Positions 8,193 through 16,825 of a stretch of DNA of 39,619 nucleotides are shown here, one piece after another. A model generated the notes under the pieces. The model was not told where the DNA came from and did not search any database. It worked only from the letters and a program-made list of their open reading frames with translations. The position numbers and the translations under genes were made by a program. Every line of letters starts with the position of its first letter. The first letter of the stretch is position 1. The stretch comes from Bradyrhizobium sp. ORS 375 (GTDB lineage Bacteria > Pseudomonadota > Alphaproteobacteria > Rhizobiales > Xanthobacteraceae), in the NCBI RefSeq assembly GCF_000239775.1, contig NZ_CAFI01000334.1, positions 1 through 39,619 on the forward strand, given 5' to 3'.

Positions 8193-9143
8193 GTGAAGAC
8201 AATCGGTGTCGTGATGACGATGGTTTGCGCGATCTGGCTCGCGCTCGGAATGGGCGAGGCGCACGCGCAGGCGACGCGGACCTGGGTGTCCGGCGTCGGC
8301 GACGATGCCAATCCGTGCAGCCGGACGGCGCCCTGCAAGACGTTCGCCGGCGCGATCTCGAAGACGGCGGCCGGCGGCGAGATCAACACCCTGGATGCCG
8401 GCGGTTTCGGCGCGGTCACGATCACCAAGTCGATCCGCATCGTGGCCCAGTCGGGCGTCGCGGGGGTGCTCGTGTCGGGCACCAACGGCATCGTCGTCTC
8501 GGCGGCGGCAACCGATGCCGTCTACCTCGAAGGTCTCGTGATCGACGGCGTCGGCAGTGGCCTCAACGGCATCCTGTTCAACAGCGGCGGCTCGCTGGTG
8601 GTGCAGAGCTGCAAGATCTTCGGCTTCACGCAATGGGGCGTGCTGTTCACGCCGACGACGCCTGGCAAATTGTCGATCACCGACACCGTCGTCACCAGCA
8701 ACGGCAGCACGGCGAGCTTCGGCGGCGTCAAGGTGATCGGGCGCGCCGGCGCCACGACGATCTCCGGCGTGATCAACCGCACGCTGCTTGCCAACAACGC
8801 GACCGGCTTCGTGATCGATGGCAGCGGCGGCGGCGGCATCTCGGAGGTGACGGTGCGCGACAGCGTCGTGACCGGAAACACCGGCAACGGCATCGTCGCG
8901 ACGTCGGCCGGCGCGGTGTCGTCGGTCGTGTTCGTCGACCGCACCAACTCGTCGCACAATGGCGGGGCCGGGATTGCCGCAACGGGCGTCGTGGCGGCGG
9001 CGGCGATCCTCAACAATTCCAACGTTCATAACAACACGAACGGCCTGCTCGCGAGCGGCGGCCAGATCGGCTCGTTCAAGACCAATGCGATTTCGTCGAA
9101 TACGACGGATGGCGCGCCGACGGTGATCCTGCCGCTGAACTAG
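8193..9143 (+). CDS. Secreted right-handed parallel beta-helix protein
   Basis: The 316-residue protein has a signal peptide (start to GEAHA) followed by repeated short strands rich in Gly, Asn, Ser and Val, such as GTNGIVVSAAATDAVYLEGL, NNATGFVIDGS and NTGNGIVATS. This is the pattern of pectate-lyase-like/NosD-type beta-helices. The segment GDDANPCSRTAPCKTFAGAI near the mature N-terminus is typical of exported Bradyrhizobium-type proteins of this fold. The GTG at 8193 is preferred (AGGA 6 bases upstream, clean signal peptide); ATG 8163 would add ten polar residues. No catalytic residues are obvious, so a surface or carbohydrate-binding role is as likely as an enzyme. Confidence 0.75.
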   Translation: MKTIGVVMTMVCAIWLALGMGEAHAQATRTWVSGVGDDANPCSRTAPCKTFAGAISKTAAGGEINTLDAGGFGAVTITKSIRIVAQSGVAGVLVSGTNGIVVSAAATDAVYLEGLVIDGVGSGLNGILFNSGGSLVVQSCKIFGFTQWGVLFTPTTPGKLSITDTVVTSNGSTASFGGVKVIGRAGATTISGVINRTLLANNATGFVIDGSGGGGISEVTVRDSVVTGNTGNGIVATSAGAVSSVVFVDRTNSSHNGGAGIAATGVVAAAAILNNSNVHNNTNGLLASGGQIGSFKTNAISSNTTDGAPTVILPLN

Positions 9144-9146
9144 TTG

Positions 9147-9172
9147 ATGGCTCCGCGCGCACGCGGAGCCAT
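9147..9172. terminator. Bidirectional hairpin between convergent genes
   Basis: A perfect 11-base-pair stem, ATGGCTCCGCG (9147-9157) and CGCGGAGCCAT (9162-9172), closes a 4-base loop. It starts 3 bases after the beta-helix protein stop and 41 bases from the stop of the opposing gene. It lacks a T tract. Confidence 0.65.
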
Positions 9173-9212
9173 GTCGCGAGGGCTCCGGGCGGTCGGCCCG
9201 GGACCTGACGCC

Positions 9213-9821
9213 TCAGCTCTTGGTGCCGGAGCCCTTCAAGGCGTTCCAGGCGGCCTGATTGGCTTCGTCGAACGCCTTGCGGGACTCGCTCAGGGCGGCG
9301 CTGAACACCGACCAGGACTGGCTGCCGGTCTGCTTCAGCGTCTCGAGATGGGCGCCGGCCTGAGCCGCGTCGGAGGAGAGCTGCTTGAGCACGGTGTCGA
9401 GGTCGGCGGTGCCGGCGGCCGTCACCTTGGTGGCCGCCTCGCGAAACCGGTCGGCCGCCTCGCTCCAGGCCTTGGCCTGCGCGGCGGCGATGTCCTTGAA
9501 GGTCGCCTGCTGCTGCTCGGCCTGCTTGCCGGCCGCGTCGAAATAGGCCTTCATCTGCGTTTCGAATCCGGCCCAGTGCCGGTCGAGCTCGATTTTCGCG
9601 CCGGCCAGCGCGGCTTCGCCGGCGGCAGCCTGGGTCTTCAGCAAGGCTTCGAGCTCGCCGCGGCGCTTCTGCAGGTCGGCGAGGATCTCCTGCGTCTTCA
9701 CCTTGGACGCCGCCTCGACCTCGGCAGCCTTGACGCCGAGCGAGTCCAGCGCAGCGTCCATCTCGCGGAGGCGCTCCTTGGCCCAGTTCAGGTAGACGCT
9801 CATGCTGCTCTGCTCTGACAT
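9213..9821 (-). CDS. Phasin-like alpha-helical protein
   Basis: The 202-residue protein is almost wholly helical and rich in Ala, Glu, Lys and Gln, with no signal peptide or membrane segment. Heptad-like stretches run through about residues 15-185 (for example LADLQKRRGELEALLKTQAA). This composition fits phasin-type proteins that coat polyhydroxyalkanoate granules, or other coiled-coil scaffolds. The ATG at 9821 has AAGGGAG about 7 bases upstream. No polyhydroxyalkanoate gene is nearby, so the granule role is inferred from composition only. Confidence 0.6.
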   Translation of the reverse strand: MSEQSSMSVYLNWAKERLREMDAALDSLGVKAAEVEAASKVKTQEILADLQKRRGELEALLKTQAAAGEAALAGAKIELDRHWAGFETQMKAYFDAAGKQAEQQQATFKDIAAAQAKAWSEAADRFREAATKVTAAGTADLDTVLKQLSSDAAQAGAHLETLKQTGSQSWSVFSAALSESRKAFDEANQAAWNALKGSGTKS

Positions 9822-10017
9822 TGTCGATCTCCCTTGATCTGCCCTTCCGGAGCATAGGAAAATGAAACGACATCGTTTTGACCTGCCTCAAGCCGGCGAG
9901 GCGTCCGGATCACGTTCGCGTGCACGCTGCGCCAAGCGTTGCCCAAGCGCCATGGCCGCACGCCTGCGATGAATGCTACGAACGGGCTGGTGGATACGCG
10001 GGGAAGGCTCAGTCGAG

Positions 10018-10350
10018 ATGACCTCTGACGAATTTCGTACGCTGGCGCTGTCGTTGAGCGGCACGACGGCGGCGCCCCATTTCGATCGCACGGCGTTCAA
10101 GGCCAAGCGCATCTTCGCGACCTTGGCGGCGGATGGACGATCCGCCAACCTGCTGCTCACGCCGGAGGAGCAAACGTTCTACAGCGGCCTCAACCCGGCC
10201 GGCTTCCGCCGCCTCGCCAACAAATGGGGCGAGCAGGGCTGGACCTGTGCCACGCTCGCCGACATCGATGCCGGCCTGATGCGCGACGTGCTCGCCAAGG
10301 CGTGGCAGCTGGCGAGCCCGTCGAAGCCGCCGCGGGCGCGGCGCCCATGA
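10018..10350 (+). CDS. MmcQ/YjbR family protein
   Basis: The 110-residue protein has the features of the YjbR/CyaY-like double-wing family: start MTSDEFRTLALSLSGT, then HFDRTAFKAKRIFATL and a C-terminal TCATLADIDAGLMRDVLAKAW. Members are small cytoplasmic proteins annotated as DNA-binding, but their role is not established. The start at 10018 fits the family; an ATG at 9973 would add 15 unrelated residues. The ribosome site is weak. It is divergent from the phasin-like gene across a 196-base spacer in which I see no clear operator. Confidence 0.75.
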   Translation: MTSDEFRTLALSLSGTTAAPHFDRTAFKAKRIFATLAADGRSANLLLTPEEQTFYSGLNPAGFRRLANKWGEQGWTCATLADIDAGLMRDVLAKAWQLASPSKPPRARRP

Positions 10351-10390
10351 CCTCAGCCGTCTCGTCGCTTGGCTGAGCCCCGTCGACGCC

Positions 10391-11431
10391 TCACACCCGG
10401 CGTCCGACCATCAGCAGGATGCCGCCGATCTGCGGCAGCAGCGCAAGCAGGACCAAACGCAGCATGACGAAGTCGTCGGCGGACGGCTTGACCGTGCCGC
10501 GCGACACCCAGGCGACCAGCTTGATCGCGGCCTCGGTCTGCGGATCGGCTGTCTGGCTGACCGTGGCCATTGCCGCATCCAGCGCCTGCCGCCGCTCGGC
10601 CACCGCGGCCTCGCGCTCCCGACAGAACTTGCCGACCCCGCCCTTGCATTCGCGGTCGCGCGCGGTCATCGCGTCGGTAAGCGCGGTCTGCGCCGCCTGC
10701 ACGGCAGGCGTGACCCGCGAGCCGCGCGCGAGCGTGACGTCGCTGATGTTGGTCGAGGCGAAGCCGATGCCGGCGGTGACCGCGAACACGAAGGTCATCA
10801 GCCACACCGTCCAGCCGGTCAGCGCCGAGCCGCGATGCCGCGCCTGCCACAGCCGCGCTGCGCAGGTCGGCATCACCAGCGCGACCAGGTCGGCGGTGAC
10901 GCCGACGGCGAGGAACATGTAGCCCGCCGTGCTGTTCGAGCCGAGCGAATGCGCGAACCAGCCGTTCATCGCCATGCCGACCGCGGCCAGCGCCAGCGCC
11001 GCCAGCTGCAGCAGGATCGAGGAGGCGGTGATGCGCGGCCTGGCCGGCTGCACCACCGCCGCCGGTGCGACTGGCGCGGCCGGTGCAAGTAGCTCGGCCT
11101 CGACCGGCACGGGCGCCTCGCGCGGCACTGTCACGGCTGCGCTTGCCGGCGCGGAGATAGCTGCCGCGGCCGCGCTGGCGGCGGCCTCGGTGCGCTGCGG
11201 CTCGGCGGCGGAGGCCTTCGCCGGCTCGTTCACGAGCTCGAGGAAGTCCGGCATGATCAGCGTCTCGGACGCCAGCATCTCGTCATCGAGCGCGGCCGCC
11301 TTGGTCCTCTCGGCTTTCTCGGCTTTCGGCTTCGGCCGCGGCTTGACGACCTTGGCGCGCTTCGGGCGCGGCTTGGCCGTCTTCGGCTCTCGCCAGGGAA
11401 TGATCGACGCAACGACAGACTCATCAGCCAT
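10391..11431 (-). CDS. Membrane protein of unknown function with Lys/Pro/Ala-rich N-terminus
   Basis: The first ~125 of 346 residues are low-complexity: a basic Lys/Pro stretch (about 15-40) then Ala/Pro/Glu-rich sequence, probably disordered and cytoplasmic. Hydrophobic helices follow at about 134-152, 165-190 and 205-225. A charged loop of ~90 residues then has two cysteines (RECKGGVGKFCRERE), and a last helix lies near 320-343. The loop is likely periplasmic, where the cysteines could pair. GGAG lies about 8 bases before the ATG. I recognise no family, and the neighbours give no functional clue. Confidence 0.65.
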   Translation of the reverse strand: MADESVVASIIPWREPKTAKPRPKRAKVVKPRPKPKAEKAERTKAAALDDEMLASETLIMPDFLELVNEPAKASAAEPQRTEAAASAAAAAISAPASAAVTVPREAPVPVEAELLAPAAPVAPAAVVQPARPRITASSILLQLAALALAAVGMAMNGWFAHSLGSNSTAGYMFLAVGVTADLVALVMPTCAARLWQARHRGSALTGWTVWLMTFVFAVTAGIGFASTNISDVTLARGSRVTPAVQAAQTALTDAMTARDRECKGGVGKFCREREAAVAERRQALDAAMATVSQTADPQTEAAIKLVAWVSRGTVKPSADDFVMLRLVLLALLPQIGGILLMVGRRV

Positions 11432-11918
11432 CGGGGCTGCTCCAACGGTTGGCGATGGGCGCGCCTCTGCGTTTGCACGCAGCGCTTGATCGCGCCGGCA
11501 TCGGGGTCACTCAAGGATCGGAGTTGAGCAGCGGCCCGTATCGAAGGCGGGCCTCATGTCTTGCGGCCTGGCTGGCGTCGCGCGAAGAAATCGTTGGCGT
11601 CTCACGCGCCCTCACCGCCGATGATGCGGAGGGCGGCGGTCACAAGCGCCACGTAATGAGGCGGCGCCCGGAAGGTTGATGGTCCGCGCGGGGCCGGGCC
11701 GGTCAGCTTTTGCCCAACACCCTTGTTCTTAACCAATGCTTAACACGGATTCGCCGGTTTCGAAACCGCGCGGCACGTGTGGCGGTGGCGGCCGCGGTGA
11801 AGAGTGGCGCGCTGCGGCTTTGGAGTCACAACTCGCGCGCGAGCGGCGGCACGACGTGAGAGGCGCCGCAGAATGTGCGATAGTCGAACGTCCTGCGTCC
11901 AGGCACCCAATGACCCGC
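11432..11918. other. 487-base intergenic region with regulatory-looking motifs
   Basis: No convincing gene: a plus-strand frame at 11736-11957 is low-complexity with no ribosome site. The stretch holds a CtrA-like TTAA-N7-TTAA motif (11729-11743) and a palindrome at 11755-11768, both listed separately. Nothing else stands out. Confidence 0.4.
11729..11768. promoter_or_regulatory. CtrA-like box and adjacent palindrome
   Basis: TTAACCAATGCTTAAC reads TTAA (11729-11732), seven bases, TTAA (11740-11743), which is the spacing of the alphaproteobacterial cell-cycle regulator CtrA. Twelve bases on is a perfect 14-base palindrome CGGTTTCGAAACCG (11755-11768). The nearest start is the membrane protein gene 300 bases away on the minus strand, so the target is uncertain. 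Confidence 0.35.
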
Positions 11919-13122
11919 CTAGCGCGACACCAGCAGCGGCGTGTTGCCACTCAGTGAGAAGCGCTGGTTCGCGCTCGTCAGCACCAGCGCGAGGCCGGGA
12001 ATGTCGAAGCTCACCGCGGTCACACCGATGTCCTTGAAGTGCGGCAACGGGATTTGCCGGACCACTTCGCCAGGGCTGATCCTGTACAGGCCGTCATGAC
12101 CTGCAGCGAGTAGATCCTCACCCGTCCGCATAAGCCCGAAGAACGCGGTCGTATGCTCTGGGGATCGATCCCGTCCGCCCGTCCGCATTCCTGACGGTCT
12201 CCTCGGGCACGCGACGTTCGTACAGGACACGAACCGAGCGGTCACAGACTTCCATGATCCGTCCCGACGCGACCATGTGAATGAGGCCGACAGCAATGGC
12301 GACGCAGTCCGGTTTCCACGGGATGCTCACGATGCCATGGATCGGCTCGTCATCGCCGATATCGGAAATGACTGCCGTTGCGCGGTCAATCCGCTTCAGG
12401 CCGCCACCGAACTCGCCGGCGTTGTAGCCGACAAAGATATGCGCCGGCGTCATTAGCTTGGCTCCGACCAGCCATGCCCTCAACGGCTTCGAAGGTCCGG
12501 ATCCGAGCTGATACAAATAAGTGAGCGGAAACGGGAAGTTTGTCGCGGCCTGTTGCTGATCGAGCGGTCTCGACGGATCGAACATGCGAGACAACTCGCC
12601 GGAGGACGAGTGGGGAAGCGTCGTCTCCGACTGCGTGCCGCCTGTGAGATTGATGATCCGCTCCTCGGTCAACAGGGTGATCGTCTCGCCGGTTGCACCG
12701 GCAGTGACAAGAGTCTCGCCGCGACAGGCAATCTCAGCCACCGTCTCCCATCCATCGCCGGCCCGCCGGCGCACCGTCCACAGCGCGTTTGGCACCAGGC
12801 TTGCCATCCCCTGCGCGCAGGCGTTCCGCGGGCAGGTCACGATCACCACTCGTCCCTCCTGCGCGAAAAGGTCGAGGACACGGTCAGGCGTCGCCGCGTC
12901 GAGCCGTTCGCCATCTTCCGCGATGCTCGATAACTCGCCGTCGCTGCCGACCAGCCAGAGCCGCTCCTCGGCAAACACGGCGCGCTGGATTTGCGCGCGC
13001 CTGTCTCCATGAAAAATGGAGCTGTGATAAGGAACGGGGTCCTGGTCTGCGGCGGCGTGACCACCGAGCGCAATTTGCAGAGCAAGCGCTCCCAAGACGA
13101 ATTTTGTCACCTGCGTGATCAC
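11919..13122 (-). pseudogene. Exported protein of unknown function, interrupted by a frameshift
   Basis: Translation from a GTG at 13122 (GAGG about 9 bases upstream) gives a signal peptide (to GGHAAA) and about 320 residues, with repeated strand-like segments and cysteines (CPRNAC, IACRGE, CDRSV). It then runs into an unrelated tail ending at 12118. A second minus-strand frame continues sensibly from about 12160 to 11919 (EHTTAFFGLMRTGEDLLAAG, then GDT-free strand-rich sequence). Removing one base from the GGGG run at 12160-12163 joins them as ...GRTGSIPEHTTAFF..., giving about 400 residues. It could be a decayed beta-propeller-like exported protein or a base-call error in a homopolymer. I recognise no family. 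Confidence 0.65.
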
Positions 13123-13269
13123 GTCGCGTTACCTCGGCGGCCAGGTGCGGCTCCGCCAGATCGATACGATCAATCTGCGGCAGCGGGAAGCCGCCTTGAG
13201 ATCTCGGTGTGACGTGCCGGCGGATGCCCGGCTGTCCGCTCGCGATTTCCACTGCCACGCATCGATGCT

Positions 13270-13779
13270 ATGCGTGTCCTCATGCCATGTCCCTGCGGCT
13301 CAGGCCTTCCTCTCGATCGCTGCTGCGGTCCCTATCTCCTCGGCGATGCGCTGCCGCCGACCGCCGAGGCGCTGATGCGCTCGCGCTACACCGCCTATAC
13401 GCGCAGCGACATCGGCTATATCGCCGCGACGCTCGCGGCGGATCAGCGCGCCGCTTTCGATCCGGTCGCGGCGGAGGGCTGGGCGGCGCGCGCGACCTGG
13501 CTCGGCCTGCGCATCGTCTCGACCGCGCGCGGGACGGAGAGCGATGCCGACGGCGTCGTCAGCTTCGTCGCGACCTATCGCGAGGGCGGGAAGACCATCG
13601 AGCATCACGAGGTCTCGCAATTCCGGCGCGACGCCGAGGGCGCCTGGCGCTTCGTCGAGGGCGACACGCGCGCCGTCGTCACCGAGCCAAAGCGCGCGGT
13701 TGGCGCGGCAAAGGTCGGCCGCAACGATCCCTGTCCGTGCGGCAGTGGCAAGAAACACAAATTCTGCTGCGGGCGGTGA
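13270..13779 (+). CDS. ychJ: YchJ family protein with two SEC-C zinc motifs
   Basis: The 169-residue protein begins with [17 protein letters not shown] and ends with [16 protein letters not shown]. These are two SEC-C motifs, the Cys-rich zinc-binding element also found at the SecA C-terminus. Between them lies an NTF2-like central domain ([41 protein letters not shown]) as in E. coli YchJ (UPF0225), which is slightly shorter. Its function is not established. Either ATG 13270 or ATG 13282 could be the start. The gene converges with the VapC gene across a 24-base gap. Confidence 0.88.
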   Translation: MRVLMPCPCGSGLPLDRCCGPYLLGDALPPTAEALMRSRYTAYTRSDIGYIAATLAADQRAAFDPVAAEGWAARATWLGLRIVSTARGTESDADGVVSFVATYREGGKTIEHHEVSQFRRDAEGAWRFVEGDTRAVVTEPKRAVGAAKVGRNDPCPCGSGKKHKFCCGR

Positions 13780-13803
13780 GCGCGAGAAAGCTCCTGCACA
13801 AGA

Positions 13804-14226
13804 TCAGGACGCCTGCTGATCCCAGGGATTCAGGAGAGTGACGCCCATCGATCTGAAATCCTCGACGTTGCGGGTCACGACCGTCAGCCCGTGGACCAGG
13901 GCGGTCGCGGCGATCAGAGCATCGCGCTCGGGACGCGGGTCCGGCACGTGCAACGCGGCGCATCGGAGCGCGACCGAAATATCGACAGCCAGAATACGGC
14001 CGTCGAATTGCGTCAGGATCTGATTGTCCAGCCATTGACGGAGAATGCTGCCCTGAACGCTGTCCCGGCGCGTGATCCGGAGTAGCCCCAGTTCGATCTC
14101 CAAGACAGAGATTGCGGACAGGAAGAAGTATGAGATCGGGGCCGTGCTCGCCCAGTCCCGCACGTTGCGATGAGCCCTGTCCGGCCGTCGCAGCTCAGAA
14201 ACGACGTTCGTATCAAGCAGGAACAT
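13804..14226 (-). CDS. vapC: VapC-type PIN-domain toxin
   Basis: The 140-residue PIN-domain protein starts FLLDTNVVSELRRP (first acidic residue). It has an internal acidic site around VLEIELGL, and ERDALIAATALVHGLTVVTRN carries the later conserved acidic residues. PIN toxins are Mg-dependent RNases that cut tRNA or rRNA and stop growth until bound by their antitoxin. The ATG at 14226 overlaps the antitoxin stop in TGATG, so translation is coupled. A TTG at 14229 is less likely. All expected catalytic acids are present, so it looks intact. Confidence 0.9.
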   Translation of the reverse strand: MFLLDTNVVSELRRPDRAHRNVRDWASTAPISYFFLSAISVLEIELGLLRITRRDSVQGSILRQWLDNQILTQFDGRILAVDISVALRCAALHVPDPRPERDALIAATALVHGLTVVTRNVEDFRSMGVTLLNPWDQQAS

Positions 14227-14480
14227 CAATCGAGGTTGGCCGGCTTGATGAGCCCTGATCCCAGCCGCGGCGGCTCGAAATCGAAGTCGGCATCGCGCTG
14301 CGCCAGGGCATCGGCAAGGCTGACGTCGCCCTTGCTCAGCCGCATGTAGTCCTCGATCGTCAGCAGGACATGCGCCGGCTGTCCGCGATCGGTGATGAAC
14401 ACCGGACCCTTGGCAGCCGCCTTCTTGGCGCCGCTTGTGTCCTGGTTGAATTCGCGACTGGTGATCGTTGTGACTGTCAC
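14226..14480 (-). CDS. Phd/YefM-type antitoxin of the VapC pair
   Basis: The 84-residue protein has the Phd/YefM DNA-binding fold: MTVTTITSREFNQDTSGAKKAA, then GPVFITDRGQPAHVLLTIEDY. Its C-terminal tail (DADFDFEPPRLGSGL) would wrap around and inhibit the toxin. The start is GTG 14480, with GAGAG about 8 bases upstream; the ATG at 14485 is out of frame. It is the first gene of the two-gene operon and is expected to repress it, alone and with VapC. Confidence 0.88.
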   Translation of the reverse strand: MTVTTITSREFNQDTSGAKKAAAKGPVFITDRGQPAHVLLTIEDYMRLSKGDVSLADALAQRDADFDFEPPRLGSGLIKPANLD

Positions 14481-14507
14481 GGCATCTCTCGCAGGACGTT
14501 CACGAAT

Positions 14508-14542
14508 GTTGTCGATATATAATGTAGATATGTTGCTACTTC
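14508..14542 (-). promoter_or_regulatory. Promoter and candidate operator of the toxin-antitoxin operon
   Basis: On the minus strand TTGAAG (14542-14537), a 17-base spacer and TATATA (14519-14514) form a strong sigma-70 promoter in AT-rich sequence. Two direct repeats read on the plus strand, TGTCGATATA (14508-14517) and TGTAGATATG (14521-14530), overlie the -10 and spacer. That is where a Phd-type autorepressor would be expected to bind. Confidence 0.6.
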
Positions 14543-14989
14543 AAGCTTCTGGTCGACAGATGCTGTCACCTTGGGCATCGCGATGAGCCATGTCCCGGCG
14601 CCCCGATGCTGGCGCCAAGGCGGTGGCGACGTTCGTGCGTCGCGCCGGCGACGGGGCAAACAGGCCGGTCCCCGGAGAGCACGGAGCAGCCGTTAGATCC
14701 ATCGCGCGGGCATGCCGGTTGGCCGGCTGCACCCGTGGTGACTGCCGCCTGATTTTCGTGTCTAGCAGGCGGGCCATGGGTGAGGCCTTCCCGGCATTCC
14801 CCGCGCCCCTCGCATTTGCGAGCGCGACCGAGAAGCAGAAATCGGGCGTATGAGGCGCCGCGTGAGCGATTGTTGCTGCCCGGTTTCCATCTCCGGTGCC
14901 CGAGGCGTCCGGCGGACCGCTTCGCGGCCTTGACTCCGCCCAACCCGGCTGGCCTTAGAGGGCCGGGACTCCAACGAGGATGGTATCAG
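14543..14989. other. Intergenic region, no convincing gene
   Basis: A plus-strand frame at 14590-14853 is open but has no ribosome site. Its sequence resembles the degenerate repetitive translations often seen between Bradyrhizobium genes. I read this stretch as non-coding or as an eroded repeat. Confidence 0.4.
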
Positions 14990-16498
14990 GTGGCGGAAGT
15001 GGACGGTCAGGTCCTGCAGGACGCGCATGAGCAGCCGCGGGCTGCCGCAATCAACACGCCCGCGCCGAAGGCATTGTCGCCGCGCAAGACCGCCATTCTC
15101 GAACATGCCGATCGCTTTGCCGCGGAGCGCGCGACCTGGCGCGACAAGGCCGCGTTCTTCCATGGCGAAGACGCGTGCTATCTGCGCTTCCTGATCCCGT
15201 CGGGCAGCCGCGTGCTCGAGATCGGCTGCGGCCTCGGCGACACGCTGGCCTCGCTGCAGCCGTCCTACGGCGTCGGCATCGACTTCAGCGAGGCCCAGAT
15301 CGCGCTGGCGCGGGCGCGGCATCCGAACCTCACCTTCGTCGCTGGCGATGCCGAGGATCCGGCGACGCTCGCTGCCGTCACAGGCCCGTTCGACGCGATC
15401 CTGGTACTCGACACGATCGGCTCGCTCGACGACTGCCAGCAGTTCATTGAACAGTTGCACCCGCTGTGCACGCGCGAGACCCGGCTCGTGATCGGCTACT
15501 TCTCGCATCTCTGGTATCCGCTGCTGAAAGCCGCCGAGGCGATAGGCCTGCGCATGCCGCAGCCGGAGCAGAACGTGCTGTCGCCGGCCGACCTGCGCAA
15601 CCTGGCTGTTCTCGCCGACTTCGATCCCGTCAAGTCCGAGCAGCGCGTGCTGTCGCCGCTGCGGCTCGCCGGCATCGGCCGCTTCGCCAACCGCTTCCTC
15701 AGCGTGCTGCCCGGCCTGCGCGCGCTGTCGCTGCGGCATTACCTCGTCGCGCGGTCGATGCGTTGCGTCGGCGACGACGTCCGCTCGGCCACCGTGGTGA
15801 TCCCCGCGCGCAACGAGCGCGGCAATATCGAGCCGGCGGTGCAGCGCATCGCGGAGTTCTGCAGGGACATCGAAATCATCTTCATCGAGGGCCACAGCAA
15901 GGATGGCACCTATGAGGAGATGGAGCGGGTGCGCGCGGCCTATCCGGACCACGACATCAAGCTGATGCGCCAGCCCGGCAAGGGCAAGGCCGATGCGGTG
16001 TTCACCGCGTTCGACGCGGCGCGCGGCGACGTGCTGATGATCCTCGACGCCGACCTCACCATGCCGCCGGAGCAGCTGCCGAAATTCTTCGAGGCGCTGC
16101 GGACCGGCAAGGGCGAGTTCATCAACGGCTCGCGCCTGGTCTATCCGATGGACGAGGGCGCGATGCGCTTCCTCAATCTCATCGCCAACAAGACCTTCTC
16201 CTATCTGTTCTCCTGGCTGCTCAACCAGCGCTACACGGATACGCTGTGCGGCACCAAGGTGCTCCGCCGCAGCGACTACGTCAGGCTGAAGGCCGGCAAG
16301 GCGTATTTCGGCGACTTCGATCCGTTCGGCGATTTCGACCTGATCTTCGGCGCGTCGAAATTGAACCTGAAGACCATCGACCTGCCGATCCGCTACGCCG
16401 CCCGCAGCTACGGCGAAACCCAGATCTCCCGCTTCCGCCACGGCTGGATGCTGCTGAAGATGGTCGTGTTCGCGTTCTTCAAGATCAAGGCGATCTGA
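14990..16498 (+). CDS. Bifunctional SAM methyltransferase / family 2 glycosyltransferase
   Basis: The 502-residue protein joins two enzymes. Residues ~40-230 are a class I methyltransferase with SAM motif VLEIGCGLGD (75-84) and later DAILVLDTIG. Residues ~265-500 are a GT-A glycosyltransferase with VVIPARNERGNIEPAV (from 269), the metal-binding DAD (353-355) and YTDTLCGTKVLRRSDY, as in dolichol-phosphate-mannose-synthase-like enzymes. The C-terminal hydrophobic run LLKMVVFAFFKIKAI may touch the membrane. The frame is open back to 14780, but I prefer GTG 14990 (GAGGA 9 bases upstream). The partner downstream is a polytopic membrane protein. The likely role is lipid-linked or cell-surface sugar assembly; the substrate is unknown. 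Confidence 0.85.
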   Translation: MAEVDGQVLQDAHEQPRAAAINTPAPKALSPRKTAILEHADRFAAERATWRDKAAFFHGEDACYLRFLIPSGSRVLEIGCGLGDTLASLQPSYGVGIDFSEAQIALARARHPNLTFVAGDAEDPATLAAVTGPFDAILVLDTIGSLDDCQQFIEQLHPLCTRETRLVIGYFSHLWYPLLKAAEAIGLRMPQPEQNVLSPADLRNLAVLADFDPVKSEQRVLSPLRLAGIGRFANRFLSVLPGLRALSLRHYLVARSMRCVGDDVRSATVVIPARNERGNIEPAVQRIAEFCRDIEIIFIEGHSKDGTYEEMERVRAAYPDHDIKLMRQPGKGKADAVFTAFDAARGDVLMILDADLTMPPEQLPKFFEALRTGKGEFINGSRLVYPMDEGAMRFLNLIANKTFSYLFSWLLNQRYTDTLCGTKVLRRSDYVRLKAGKAYFGDFDPFGDFDLIFGASKLNLKTIDLPIRYAARSYGETQISRFRHGWMLLKMVVFAFFKIKAI

Positions 16499-16641
16499 GG
16501 ATGCGGGGGCGATGCGGACGCCGCGGCCGAAGGCAGAGGCCTGCGCCTTGCGCGGTATGCGCTCTGGCTTCGATAGCGGCAGCGTCATCGCATGTGACGA
16601 CATGCGGCCATCACGGTACGTGCGATGCCAATGTGTTGCTC

Positions 16642-16727
16642 CGTCATGCCCGGGCTTGTCCCGGGCATCCACGCCGTTCCCAGTTCGCAGGACGACGTGG
16701 ATGGCCGGGACAAGCCCGGCCATGACG
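16642..16727. repeat. Inverted intergenic repeat, 'CGTCATGCCCGGGC' type
   Basis: Two 32-base arms (16642-16673 and 16696-16727) are nearly exact reverse complements around 22 unpaired bases. Each arm itself contains a smaller GC-rich palindrome (GCCCGGGCTTGTCCCGGGC). A relative lies at 30015-30131. Such elements are dispersed widely in Bradyrhizobium-type genomes. The rest of the 327-base gap 16499-16825 holds no gene that I can see. Confidence 0.8.
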
Positions 16728-16825
16728 ACGTGGAGACAGGCGTGCGCAATACGTAGAGCTCGTCATCCGTTCGCCATGCCGAAAGCAGCGCAGGTTGGTG
16801 GTCGGATCATTTGCGCGAAACCCGC

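Noticed and set aside
11736-11957. Plus-strand frame of 73 codons behind the CtrA-like box
   Set aside because: Low-complexity composition, no ribosome site, and it runs into the opposing pseudogene.
14590-14853. Plus-strand frame of 87 codons
   Set aside because: No ribosome site and no family resemblance; it looks like eroded repetitive sequence.
14762-16723. Minus-strand open frame of 653 codons
   Set aside because: It is antisense to the methyltransferase-glycosyltransferase, whose catalytic motifs are clear. The frame is open only because of high GC, and its sequence is Arg/Ala/Gly-rich with no motif.
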